From: a bacterium
GTDB lineage: Bacteria > Chlamydiota > Chlamydiia > Chlamydiales > Rhabdochlamydiaceae
Length of the DNA: 23,121 nucleotides
Assembly: GCA_021802305.1 (NCBI GenBank)
Contig: JAKAAD010000003.1
Location: 1-23,121, forward strand
Direction of reading: 5' to 3'
The notes beneath the pieces were generated by a model that did not search any database, was not told the DNA's origin, and was given only the letters and a program-made list of their open reading frames with translations. Shown here in pieces: positions 16,356 through 23,121 of the stretch (positions are counted from its first letter, which is position 1; every line of letters starts with the position of its first letter). The position numbers and the translations under genes were made by a program.

Positions 16356-17171
16356 TTAGTAGAGAAATTCCGGATGATCAGCAATGCAAAAGCGTTTGTT
16401 TTTGTTCAGGCAATTGAGTTTGTGCATCTCTTCTTTTGTGAGAAAAAAGTTGAAGAGGTCAAAATTTTCTCGTAAATGCGCAAAAGAAGAAGCTTTAGGG
16501 ATAGTTGGAATGCTCTGTTGCACGAGCCAGCGCAAGAGAATTTGCGCAGCTGTTTTTTCATGTGCTTTAGCAATTGCTTGCACTTCGCGCGTATGTAGCA
16601 ATTCTCCCTTTCCCAATGGGCGATAGGCGATGAGAGAGATTTGATGTTCTTTGCAAAAGGCAAGGAGTTCCTTTTGATAGAGGTAAGGGTGAAATTCCAC
16701 TTGATTGGCATCGGGATGATACCCATCGCGGGCAAGATCTTGTAGGTGGTGGATAGTGAAATTGCTGACTCCCGCATGGCGAATGAGTCCCTTGGCTTTT
16801 AGGTCATCGAGGGATGCAAAAATGGCAGAAATATCGAGCGTTCGGTCTGGCCAATGAATGAGGTAAAGATCGAGATATTGCGTTTCTAATTCTTTGAGTG
16901 CACGTGAGCAGGCTAGCTCAACACTCCGCGCGATATTCTTGGGGTCGACTTCTTCAAGTGCGAGTTTTGAAGTGAGAAAGAAAGAGTCTCGCTTATGAGT
17001 TTTAAGCGCTTTGCCAATAGCTTTGTGATTTGCATAGGAATGAGCCGTATCAATATGGCGATAGCCCATTTCGAGGGCTGCGCGAACGATCTTCGTACAT
17101 TCCTTTCCAAGGAGGTTGTACGTCCCTAGGCCGATCAAAGGAACATCCATGATAGAATAGACCTCTTGCAT
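16356..17171 (-). CDS. Aldo/keto reductase (AKR5-like)
   Basis: This 271-residue reductase is shorter than the neighbouring plus-strand one and belongs to a different AKR branch. The tetrad is D41 (HIDTA), Y46 (HSYANHKAIG), K69 (LTSKL) and H106 (LIHWPD). It also has GVSNFTIHHL, NQVEFHPYLYQKELL and YRPLGKGEL, with IPKASS in the NADPH-phosphate region. Typical substrates of the group are small aldehydes, ketoacids or methylglyoxal; the true one cannot be read here. ATG at 17171 or ATG at 17150 could start it; the latter has AGAGG 11 nt upstream and fits the family N-terminus VPLIGLGT better. It lies 57 bp downstream of lysS on the same strand. Confidence 0.9.
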   Translation of the reverse strand: MQEVYSIMDVPLIGLGTYNLLGKECTKIVRAALEMGYRHIDTAHSYANHKAIGKALKTHKRDSFFLTSKLALEEVDPKNIARSVELACSRALKELETQYLDLYLIHWPDRTLDISAIFASLDDLKAKGLIRHAGVSNFTIHHLQDLARDGYHPDANQVEFHPYLYQKELLAFCKEHQISLIAYRPLGKGELLHTREVQAIAKAHEKTAAQILLRWLVQQSIPTIPKASSFAHLRENFDLFNFFLTKEEMHKLNCLNKNKRFCIADHPEFLY

Positions 17172-17228
17172 AAATCGGCCAAAATCATCCCCAACATCGA
17201 CGAAGCCTTAGTTGCGTAAAAGGTCCCA

Positions 17229-18791
17229 TCACTCCTCCTGTTTCATGAGTGGGAAAAAAAGCACATCGCGAATGGAATGGGCATTGGCGAAAAGCATGAC
17301 AAATCGATCTATTCCCATTCCCCAGCCACCTGTAGGGGGCATGCCTTGGCAAATGGCTTCGACAAATTCTTCATCCATGGGAGGAGCTTCTTCTTGATCG
17401 CGTCCTTGCGATTGTGCTTCGAGAAGAGAGCGCTGGAGAATCGGATCATTGAGTTCAGTGTAGGAATTGCAAAATTCCGTTCCAAGGATAAAACTCTCAA
17501 AGCGTTCTACGAATTTTTCTTTTCGCAAGGTGGGGTCGCGATGTAATTTGCAGAGAGGAGTCGTTTCGATGGGATGATCAATGATATGATGCGGTTGAAT
17601 GAGGTGCTCTTCGACGCATTCTTCAAAGAGCGCTGCGATGAGCAATCCCCTAGAAGCATGTTCGATTTCTTCTCGAGCAGCCCCTTTTTTTAGGAGAAAA
17701 CCGCGCATCTCTTCAACATTCATGGTATCTACATCGATCTGTGCATAACATTGCAAGCTCTCTTTCATCGAAAGTCGTTTCCAAGGAGCTTTGACGTCTA
17801 TGGTATGCGAACCATGTTCGTAATCAACAGTAAATTGCGTCTTGCCAAAGAGGGCAAGGGCGATGCTTTCAAAGAGTCGTTCCGTCATGCTCATCATATC
17901 GTTGTAATCCCAATAAGCAGCATAGGCTTCAATTTCTGTAAATTCTGGATTGTGAGAACGATCAATGCCTTCATTGCGAAAGACCTTTCCCATTTCAAAT
18001 ACTTTGAGAAATCCTCCTACAATGAGTTTTTTTAAAGGAATCTCTAAAGAAATGCGCATAAACATATCTTGATGCAGTGCATTGAGATGCGTCTTAAAGG
18101 GTTGCGCGGAGGCTCCGCCATAGGCCGTTTGAAGGACGGGCGTTTCTACTTCGAGAAATCCTTCGCGATCAAAAAACTGACGCGTAAGTTGCAAAATTTT
18201 TGAACGCAATCGAAATATCTCGATCACATTCACGTGAGAGATGAGGTCAAGCCAACGTTTTCGATATCGTACGCCTTTGTCGGCAACTCCACCATGTTTA
18301 TCGGGAAGAGGAAGAAGCGTTTTGCAAAGAAGAGTGACTTGTGTGACAAAAAGCGTGAGTTCGCCTTTTTGCGTGCGAAATAAAAAGCCTTCGCATCCAA
18401 GAAAATCGCCCAGGTCAATTTTCTTTTCGAGAAATTTGAGGGGAGGAAGTTCAGGGGAATTCAATCCGGTGACTTGAGTACTATCGCGATGGAACATGAT
18501 TTGCATTCGTCCGCTTTCATCTTGCAATTGTCCAAAGGCATTCTTTCCCATGGGTCGAAAGAGCACGAGCCTTCCGGCAATCCGGGCAGGGGGCGTCTTC
18601 CCGAGAGCGGCGTCTTCGCTATGACCTAGTTCTTTTCCTTCCCATGCTGCGGTCAACGTCCCTAGAGTTCCTTCTATAACAAACGTGGGAGGATAGGGAT
18701 CCATGCCAAGTTCTTGGATTTCCTGAAGGCGTTTGCATCGTCTTTGGTATTCTTCGTGATTGTGATATTCAGGGGGATGAATCGTAGTCAT
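17229..18791 (-). CDS. lysS: Lysine-tRNA ligase, class II
   Basis: LysRS charges tRNA-Lys. From the ATG at 18791 the protein has 520 residues. The order is an N-terminal OB-fold anticodon domain (GRLVLFRPMGKNAFGQLQDESGRMQ), motif 1 (FFDREGFLEVETPVLQ), motif 2 (FRNEGIDRSHNPEFTEIEAY) and motif 3 (PPTGGWGMGIDRFVMLF). All class II LysRS signatures are intact. A second ATG at 18803 would add four residues. A TATAAT box lies immediately upstream of it (18809-18804), and a transcript from that box would start downstream of 18803, favouring 18791. The gene follows priA closely and may also be read from upstream. Confidence 0.95.
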   Translation of the reverse strand: MTTIHPPEYHNHEEYQRRCKRLQEIQELGMDPYPPTFVIEGTLGTLTAAWEGKELGHSEDAALGKTPPARIAGRLVLFRPMGKNAFGQLQDESGRMQIMFHRDSTQVTGLNSPELPPLKFLEKKIDLGDFLGCEGFLFRTQKGELTLFVTQVTLLCKTLLPLPDKHGGVADKGVRYRKRWLDLISHVNVIEIFRLRSKILQLTRQFFDREGFLEVETPVLQTAYGGASAQPFKTHLNALHQDMFMRISLEIPLKKLIVGGFLKVFEMGKVFRNEGIDRSHNPEFTEIEAYAAYWDYNDMMSMTERLFESIALALFGKTQFTVDYEHGSHTIDVKAPWKRLSMKESLQCYAQIDVDTMNVEEMRGFLLKKGAAREEIEHASRGLLIAALFEECVEEHLIQPHHIIDHPIETTPLCKLHRDPTLRKEKFVERFESFILGTEFCNSYTELNDPILQRSLLEAQSQGRDQEEAPPMDEEFVEAICQGMPPTGGWGMGIDRFVMLFANAHSIRDVLFFPLMKQEE

Positions 18792-18803
18792 AATAAGGGT
18801 CAT

Positions 18804-18809
18804 ATTATA
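18804..18809 (-). promoter_or_regulatory. Perfect -10 box before lysS
   Basis: The minus strand reads TATAAT directly before the first lysS ATG, in the 25-bp gap after priA. No good -35 is found 16-18 bp upstream, so this may be a weak internal promoter or chance. If used, the transcript would be almost leaderless for the 18791 ATG. Confidence 0.25.
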
Positions 18810-18828
18810 CCAAACACGAGTAAAAACT

Positions 18829-21060
18829 TCAGAAGAATGTATCCAAAGGATCTACATCGATCAACAATTTTACATCTTTTTGAAAATTTTGTTGAGCAAT
18901 TTTCGCAATCATCGGCGCGTGTGCGATCAATTTTTCTCCTTTAATGAGGAATTGGAATCGATATTGGCCCTTGATGCGGGCATGCCCCGAGGGAACTAGA
19001 GGATAAATAGTGATAGATGAGGGCAAGGCTGCAATGAGGGCAGTGCGCAGGATTTCTCCTCGATGTTTTGTTTCTTTTTCATCTAAACCTGAAAGAGAGA
19101 GCTTTATGAGCTTTGAATAAGGGGGAAAGCCAAAAGCTTTTCTATTTTCTCGCTCAGAGTAAAAGAATTTTAAATAATCTTTGTCTACTGCTTGGCGAAT
19201 CACTAGGTGGTCGGGCATATGGGTTTGAACGAATACTTCTCCCGGAAGATCACCGCGGCCTGCACGTCCGGAAACTTGCAGGAGAAGCTGAAAGAGCGTT
19301 TCCGTCGAACGAAAATCGGGAATATGCAAGACACTATCTGCATTTAAAATACCTACGAGTGTCACGGAAGGAAAATGGAGACCTTTTGCAATCATTTGTG
19401 TGCCAATAAGGACATCTGCCTTTCCCGATTTAAATTGTTTGAAGAGAAGTTCATGGCTACCCTTATGTGCTGTTGTATCCGCATCCATGCGAAGAGTACG
19501 CATTTCGGGCAAAAGGGCATGGAGAGCGCGTTCGACAAATTCTGTGCCTACCCCTTTAAATTTGAGCGTTTTTCCTAATTTGCACGTTGGACATTCTGTG
19601 GGTGGCGGGGCAAGGCGATGATCGCAAAGGTGACATGCGAGATGGTTTGCGCTTCTATAAAATGTAAGTGCAATGTCACAGTTTGGACAGTGAAGGGAGG
19701 AACCACACGATGCGCAAAGAAGAAGAGTGTGGTAGCCTCGGCGATTGAGAAAGAGGAGGGCTTGTTCCCCGCGTGCATAGCACCGTTTGAGAGCGCCAAC
19801 GAGCGGTTCAGAAAAGAGCGAAAAATTCTTCCGCTCTTTTTCTTTGCGCATGTCGACGATGTGCATCACAGGAAGTTTCGCAGATGCAACGCGTGTTTTC
19901 AGAGTGCTGAGGGTATATTTCCCCATTAAGGCATTGTGATAGCTTTCCAAACTGGGCGTTGCACTACCGAGGATGACAGTCGCACCGAGCATCTTTCCTC
20001 GCATGATGGCGATGTCGCGTGCGTGATAGGAGGGGGCTTCTTCATTTTTGTAGGCGCCTTCATGTTCTTCGTCGACGATGATGAGGCCCAAGCGCGGAAG
20101 GGGAGCAAAAATAGCTGAGCGTGCACCTACGACGAGTGAGATGTTGTTTTGGCACATTTTTTCCCAATAGTTGTTTCTTTCCCCATGAGAAAGCCGATGA
20201 TGGAGAAGTGCGATGGGTTCTTGAAAACGAGCTCGGACGATACTGAATGTTTGTTCTGCAAGGGCAATTTCCGGAATGAGGAAGAGCACTTGTTTTTGCA
20301 TAGCAAATGCATGTGCAATTGCTTGTAGATAGATCTCAGTCTTTCCACTTCCGGTAACACCGTGAAGATAATGCACGCGAAATGCATTGGCATGGAGATC
20401 TTTGGTAATGCTTTCGAGCACGTGCGACTGCTCTTCGCTGAGTTTTTTAGACTTGGAAGGAAAGACCTTGCATTCGCTCAGAAGAGAGCGATCTCCATGC
20501 ACGAGATGAGTGCGCAAAAGACCTTGTTTCAAAAGTGCTTGGATAGCGTGGTCTGAAACATTTGAGCGTTCTTTGAGTTCAGTGAGAAACATTCCCTTGG
20601 GAAATCGTAGGAGTGTGTCGAGAAGAGTTGCGTGAGAAGGATGCGTCTCTCTTGCTAGCTTGCAATATTCAATGAGTTCCGCAGTTGGGCGATTCGACTT
20701 GATCCATAGCTGCTCGCGCATGCGGATATCTTTTCGCACTGCAGGAGGAAGAATCATCTTGATCACTTTATCGAGGGGAGTACAGTAATAGCCAGCCATC
20801 CATACAGAAAGTTTGAGAAGATCCGTGGTAAGGCGCGGCTGTTCGTGGAGGAGAGCACTTAGCTCAACAAGAGAAGCAAAAGAGCTATGAGTTTTTATTT
20901 CTACGATCGTGCCGTGAGCCATGCCCTGTTTCAGGGGGACCGCTACGCGCATGCCCGGCTCTACTTGTGTTTGGAGATCTTCTGGGATTGCGTAATCCAA
21001 GCTTTTCCCCACAGCTTGATCGAGAATTACTGTAGCGACGGCAGGTGAAGAAGCGTGCAT
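18829..21060 (-). CDS. priA: Primosomal protein N', replication-restart helicase
   Basis: PriA recognises stalled forks and reloads the replisome. From the ATG at 21060 it has 743 residues, the usual family size. The N-terminal 3'-DNA-binding domain begins AVATVILDQAVGKSLDYAIP. Walker A GVTGSGKT is at 234-241 and the helicase DEEH box at 330-333, with GSATPSLES at 365-373. Eight zinc cysteines fall in four CX2C pairs (449/452, 458/461, 476/479, 490/493), followed by a GTQMIAKGLHFPSVTLVG motif. The frame stays open to 21222, but those 54 residues lie inside the upstream gene and do not resemble PriA. The chosen start overlaps that gene by 34 bp, implying coupling. Confidence 0.95.
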   Translation of the reverse strand: MHASSPAVATVILDQAVGKSLDYAIPEDLQTQVEPGMRVAVPLKQGMAHGTIVEIKTHSSFASLVELSALLHEQPRLTTDLLKLSVWMAGYYCTPLDKVIKMILPPAVRKDIRMREQLWIKSNRPTAELIEYCKLARETHPSHATLLDTLLRFPKGMFLTELKERSNVSDHAIQALLKQGLLRTHLVHGDRSLLSECKVFPSKSKKLSEEQSHVLESITKDLHANAFRVHYLHGVTGSGKTEIYLQAIAHAFAMQKQVLFLIPEIALAEQTFSIVRARFQEPIALLHHRLSHGERNNYWEKMCQNNISLVVGARSAIFAPLPRLGLIIVDEEHEGAYKNEEAPSYHARDIAIMRGKMLGATVILGSATPSLESYHNALMGKYTLSTLKTRVASAKLPVMHIVDMRKEKERKNFSLFSEPLVGALKRCYARGEQALLFLNRRGYHTLLLCASCGSSLHCPNCDIALTFYRSANHLACHLCDHRLAPPPTECPTCKLGKTLKFKGVGTEFVERALHALLPEMRTLRMDADTTAHKGSHELLFKQFKSGKADVLIGTQMIAKGLHFPSVTLVGILNADSVLHIPDFRSTETLFQLLLQVSGRAGRGDLPGEVFVQTHMPDHLVIRQAVDKDYLKFFYSERENRKAFGFPPYSKLIKLSLSGLDEKETKHRGEILRTALIAALPSSITIYPLVPSGHARIKGQYRFQFLIKGEKLIAHAPMIAKIAQQNFQKDVKLLIDVDPLDTFF

Positions 21061-21824
21061 AGGGAATTCCAAAGGTTTTTTTTCTTTTCCGGGGTATATG
21101 TAGCTATCGGATCTAAAATAAAGAGAGGAATGTGGGAAAGAAATAGGGAATGGGTCGCAGGCATGGATTTCAGCAATGTCTTGCATGTTGCGTAAGACCA
21201 AATGCCTTGAGTTGCAATGCAAAGTTCAATCTTTTGCTGCACGAAAAATTTCCATCGATTTTCTATTTCTATGGAATGTCCGATGAGAGCTCGCACTTTC
21301 ACATCTTGCTTCTTCAACGCATGAAACAGATTGCGGCAGAAAGTTTTTGTTGCTTCGTCTTTATCGCACAAAAGAAGCACGATGGGTTCTTCCCCATATT
21401 CTTGCCAACGAGAAGCAATCTGTTTTGCAACATCGTCATTGGGGATGGCTTTTTGAAGTGCCATATTGGGCATAGTGCGCTGTAAAAGGGAGCGCAAGGC
21501 ATTTGCATCGGTTGGTTGCAAAGGCGTGCGTTTTTCGAGATGGGTGGATGCATCCATTTGTTGCTGTACAGCCACTCGCTTCGCACCAGCATCTTGCGGA
21601 TTCTTTGTGCTACATTCTCGATTCTTTAAGTTGTTTTGGTATACGCATGCTAGGTTACTTGGTGTTGGAGAGATTTGCTTGGATACAGGGGATGTAAGCG
21701 CAGTGGGCGTGGGTGCAAATAGGGTAGTTTGCTTGAAAGATGCGTAAAAACGCCTATCTCGCTGAGATACAAGAGAGCGCTTCATTTCTTTAATCAGGAG
21801 GAGAAGTTCTTCGTACGCGTTCAC
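21027..21824 (-). CDS. Unknown protein upstream of priA (CT779 position)
   Basis: I do not recognise a domain. The 265-residue protein has a basic N-terminal part and a polar linker rich in Thr, Pro and Gln (about 35-105). A more ordered C-terminal half contains a predicted alpha/beta pattern: EEPIVLLLCDKDEATKTFCRNLFHAL, VKVRALIGHSIEIENRWKFFVQQ, and SLFLSHIPLFILD. It has no signal peptide or clear membrane helix. In C. trachomatis a hypothetical gene (CT779) also lies directly upstream of priA, so a shared origin is likely by position only. The start is uncertain: GTG at 21824 or ATG at 21785, neither with a ribosome site. Its 3' end overlaps priA, which suggests a link to restart or repair, but this is a guess. 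Confidence 0.7.
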   Translation of the reverse strand: MNAYEELLLLIKEMKRSLVSQRDRRFYASFKQTTLFAPTPTALTSPVSKQISPTPSNLACVYQNNLKNRECSTKNPQDAGAKRVAVQQQMDASTHLEKRTPLQPTDANALRSLLQRTMPNMALQKAIPNDDVAKQIASRWQEYGEEPIVLLLCDKDEATKTFCRNLFHALKKQDVKVRALIGHSIEIENRWKFFVQQKIELCIATQGIWSYATCKTLLKSMPATHSLFLSHIPLFILDPIATYTPEKKKNLWNSLCTLLHLPSLQ

Positions 21825-21844
21825 GTACTAAGAGTAACGCAAAT

Positions 21845-22918
21845 TTAGGAAAGTGCGCCAAGTAATTCTGAGAATGCTTCTAAACGTTCCTCCATAATCA
21901 TCCGATCGTCAACGAGAAGAGCGCGTCCAAAGAGAAGACCCACGATAAAGAGAGCTGTTTTCGTATCGATGCTGTTTTGTCCATCCTGATGTTGATTGAG
22001 GAATATCGTTGCTGCATTAGCAACAGCTCCTCGATCTATACCTTGCTTACATGTTTGCAGGAAGAGGACATTGTCGTGCTGTTGCGTAGCCTCCTCTAGG
22101 GCAGCAAGAGCACTACATGCATGAAACGCAAGAACACATGCTTGATTCGACATAGAGGTATTTATTTTGGAGTGGAATTTCTTTTTGAACCAGGTCGTCG
22201 ATTGCTTCCACATCTGATCTATCATTGGAATTTGATATTCAGATTGTGATTTGCTCACATATTGCGTAAACTGCTGCGGTGTAACCATTTTCCCCAGATT
22301 CTCCCCTTTCCAAAGCGGGCCATTCACGGGAGCGTGTAAAAGCTTGACATTTCTACTGTATTTCTTTTGCCATCCTTTATAGTCCTCAAGATGGTCCTCC
22401 TCTACTTTTGCACCCTTTTTTCCTTCGTGAGTTTGGAATACGGCGTTCGATGCACGAGTGATTTTTTCTGCAAGGTTTTCTTCACTACCGGGCCCGGGGC
22501 CAATAATGTGGGTAATGGTTTTGGATCCACCCTCTGTTTGCAGTTGCCATTGGTGTTCATAACAAAAATTTCCGTGGTGGTTGGGGTGATATGCCTTGGC
22601 ACCTATTTTCTCACCGGCAAAGGCATGCAAGGCACGCTGTGGATGGGTAAGCCACCACACAATCTTCCCCCAAAGGGTATTCGTGCGATATGCAGGTAAT
22701 GTTTTGCTTAAGGAATCAATGACTGTTTTTAGATCTTTGTAGGAAACTCTATCTTCTGTCCAACTTTTTTCCATGGTGCTGGTCACCAAGAAGTTTGCAA
22801 ATCCAGAAAAGGGATTGTCCACATTTGGGTTATTGACATGGGGAAGATTCAGGTTCAGTTCTATTTGTTGTCTTAAAATGCTAAGCCATTCTTTTAATTG
22901 ACTATAACTGATTTTCAT
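21845..22918 (-). CDS. Unknown protein with a CX5R phosphatase-like signature, candidate effector
   Basis: This 357-residue protein has no family I can name with confidence. Near the C-terminus it carries TCKQGIDRG, in which C290 and R296 form a CX5R motif. The surrounding pattern recalls the CKSGKDRTG loop of SopB/IpgD-type phosphoinositide phosphatases and other Cys phosphatases. A segment LHAPVNGPLWKGENLG (194-209) might match an upstream substrate motif of such enzymes, but this is weak. The tail GRALLVDDRMIMEERLEAF is helical. The protein has no signal peptide and no membrane pair of the Inc type, so secretion would need a type III signal that cannot be judged here. Its upstream region is AT-rich, and residues from about 15 on are repeated in inverted orientation at the window edge. 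Confidence 0.7.
   Translation of the reverse strand: MKISYSQLKEWLSILRQQIELNLNLPHVNNPNVDNPFSGFANFLVTSTMEKSWTEDRVSYKDLKTVIDSLSKTLPAYRTNTLWGKIVWWLTHPQRALHAFAGEKIGAKAYHPNHHGNFCYEHQWQLQTEGGSKTITHIIGPGPGSEENLAEKITRASNAVFQTHEGKKGAKVEEDHLEDYKGWQKKYSRNVKLLHAPVNGPLWKGENLGKMVTPQQFTQYVSKSQSEYQIPMIDQMWKQSTTWFKKKFHSKINTSMSNQACVLAFHACSALAALEEATQQHDNVLFLQTCKQGIDRGAVANAATIFLNQHQDGQNSIDTKTALFIVGLLFGRALLVDDRMIMEERLEAFSELLGALS
22779..22878. repeat. Left arm of a perfect 100-bp inverted repeat
   Basis: This stretch, inside the 5' part of the CX5R gene, is the exact reverse complement of 23022-23121. I checked it base by base, and pairing ends at 22879/23021. The right arm ends only because the window ends, so the true repeat may be longer. 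Confidence 0.97.
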
Positions 22919-22947
22919 ATTAATAATATTATCACATATTATTAATA
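22918..22947. repeat. Perfect 12-bp AT palindrome at the CX5R gene start
   Basis: TATTAATAATAT (22918-22929) pairs perfectly with ATATTATTAATA (22936-22947) around a 6-nt loop. It touches the start codon of the minus-strand gene and fills the place where a ribosome-binding site would be. It could be an operator, an mRNA hairpin controlling initiation, or chance in AT-rich DNA. Confidence 0.6.
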
Positions 22948-22961
22948 GTTATACAGTAGTA

Positions 22962-22967
22962 ATTATA
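22962..22967 (-). promoter_or_regulatory. Candidate -10 box for the CX5R gene
   Basis: The minus strand reads TATAAT about 45 bp upstream of the ATG. No convincing -35 is visible at 16-18 bp, and the region is very AT-rich, so chance matches are likely. Confidence 0.25.
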
Positions 22968-23020
22968 TCTTTTATAAGATTACACATAAGTAAATATTCT
23001 ATCTATTTGATATTCAGTAA

Positions 23021-23121
23021 CTTTTAAGACAACAAATAGAACTGAACCTGAATCTTCCCCATGTCAATAACCCAAATGTGGACAATCCCTTTTCTGGATT
23101 TGCAAACTTCTTGGTGACCAG
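23021..23121 (+). pseudogene. Partial inverted copy of the CX5R gene, cut by the window edge
   Basis: On the plus strand this matches the CX5R protein from about residue 15 (LRQQIELNLNLP...) to the window end, about 33 codons, with identical DNA. An in-frame TAA (23018-23020) lies immediately upstream and no ATG, GTG or TTG occurs in frame within the visible part, so the first 14 residues of the other copy are missing. It may be a truncated duplicate, a paralogue with a distant start, or an assembly artefact. What lies beyond cannot be seen. Confidence 0.6.
23022..23121. repeat. Right arm of the 100-bp inverted repeat
   Basis: Exact reverse complement of 22779-22878, separated from it by a 143-bp AT-rich spacer that contains the 5' end and presumed promoter of the CX5R gene. 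Confidence 0.97.

Noticed and set aside
16340..16357. Weak terminator-like hairpin between the convergent reductases (TGAC/GTCA stem then TTTTT)
   Set aside because: The stem has only 4 bp, too short to claim a terminator.
21061..21222. A 54-residue N-terminal extension of priA
   Set aside because: It overlaps the upstream gene in another frame and does not resemble PriA; the ATG at 21060 gives a normal N-terminus and length.

Overview
This window reads as chromosome from a member of the Chlamydiota, most likely an environmental or amoeba-associated lineage rather than Chlamydia itself. The evidence is gene content and order. From memory, the C. trachomatis series miaA, CT768 (coiled coil), rsfS, fabF, Nudix (CT766-CT771), plsC/aas (CT775/776), priA and CT779 (CT778/779), lysS and cysS (CT781/782) is largely recreated here, although rearranged and with genes added. 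I ran no database search, so this placement is an inference from motifs and synteny.

Layout. (1) 147-4532, minus strand: a ColD-like sugar 3-dehydratase, a HddC-like sugar-1-phosphate guanylyltransferase and a GT4 glycosyltransferase, running straight into dnaX. This looks like an acquired surface-sugar module joined to a housekeeping gene. (2) 4533-4863: a divergent promoter region. (3) 4864-9826, plus strand: miaA, a coiled-coil protein, nadD, rsfS, fabF and a Nudix hydrolase, tightly packed with overlaps or short gaps. (4) 9827-10628: a low-information stretch with two or three small, basic, minus-strand reading frames, one possibly frameshifted. (5) 10629-15133, plus strand: a three-domain PlsC-ACP-AMP ligase (Aas-type) whose stop overlaps the start of a cysS carrying a large repeat-like insertion. 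(6) 15322-17171: two convergent aldo/keto reductases. (7) 17229-22918, minus strand: an unknown protein with a CX5R phosphatase-like signature, a CT779-position protein, priA and lysS, continuing into the second aldo/keto reductase. (8) 22919-23121: an AT-rich region and the right arm of a perfect 100-bp inverted repeat. That arm repeats the 5' part of the CX5R gene and runs off the window edge.

The genes serve translation (miaA, rsfS, lysS, cysS), replication and restart (dnaX, priA), fatty acid and phospholipid metabolism (fabF, aas), NAD synthesis (nadD) and surface glycans. The most unusual items are the CX5R candidate effector with its inverted partial copy, the HddC/ColD pairing without a 4,6-dehydratase, the Aas with a built-in acyl carrier domain and altered acyltransferase motifs, and the repeat insertion in CysS. 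Shine-Dalgarno signals are weak for most genes and GTG starts are frequent. I see no tRNA, rRNA, CRISPR array or insertion sequence.
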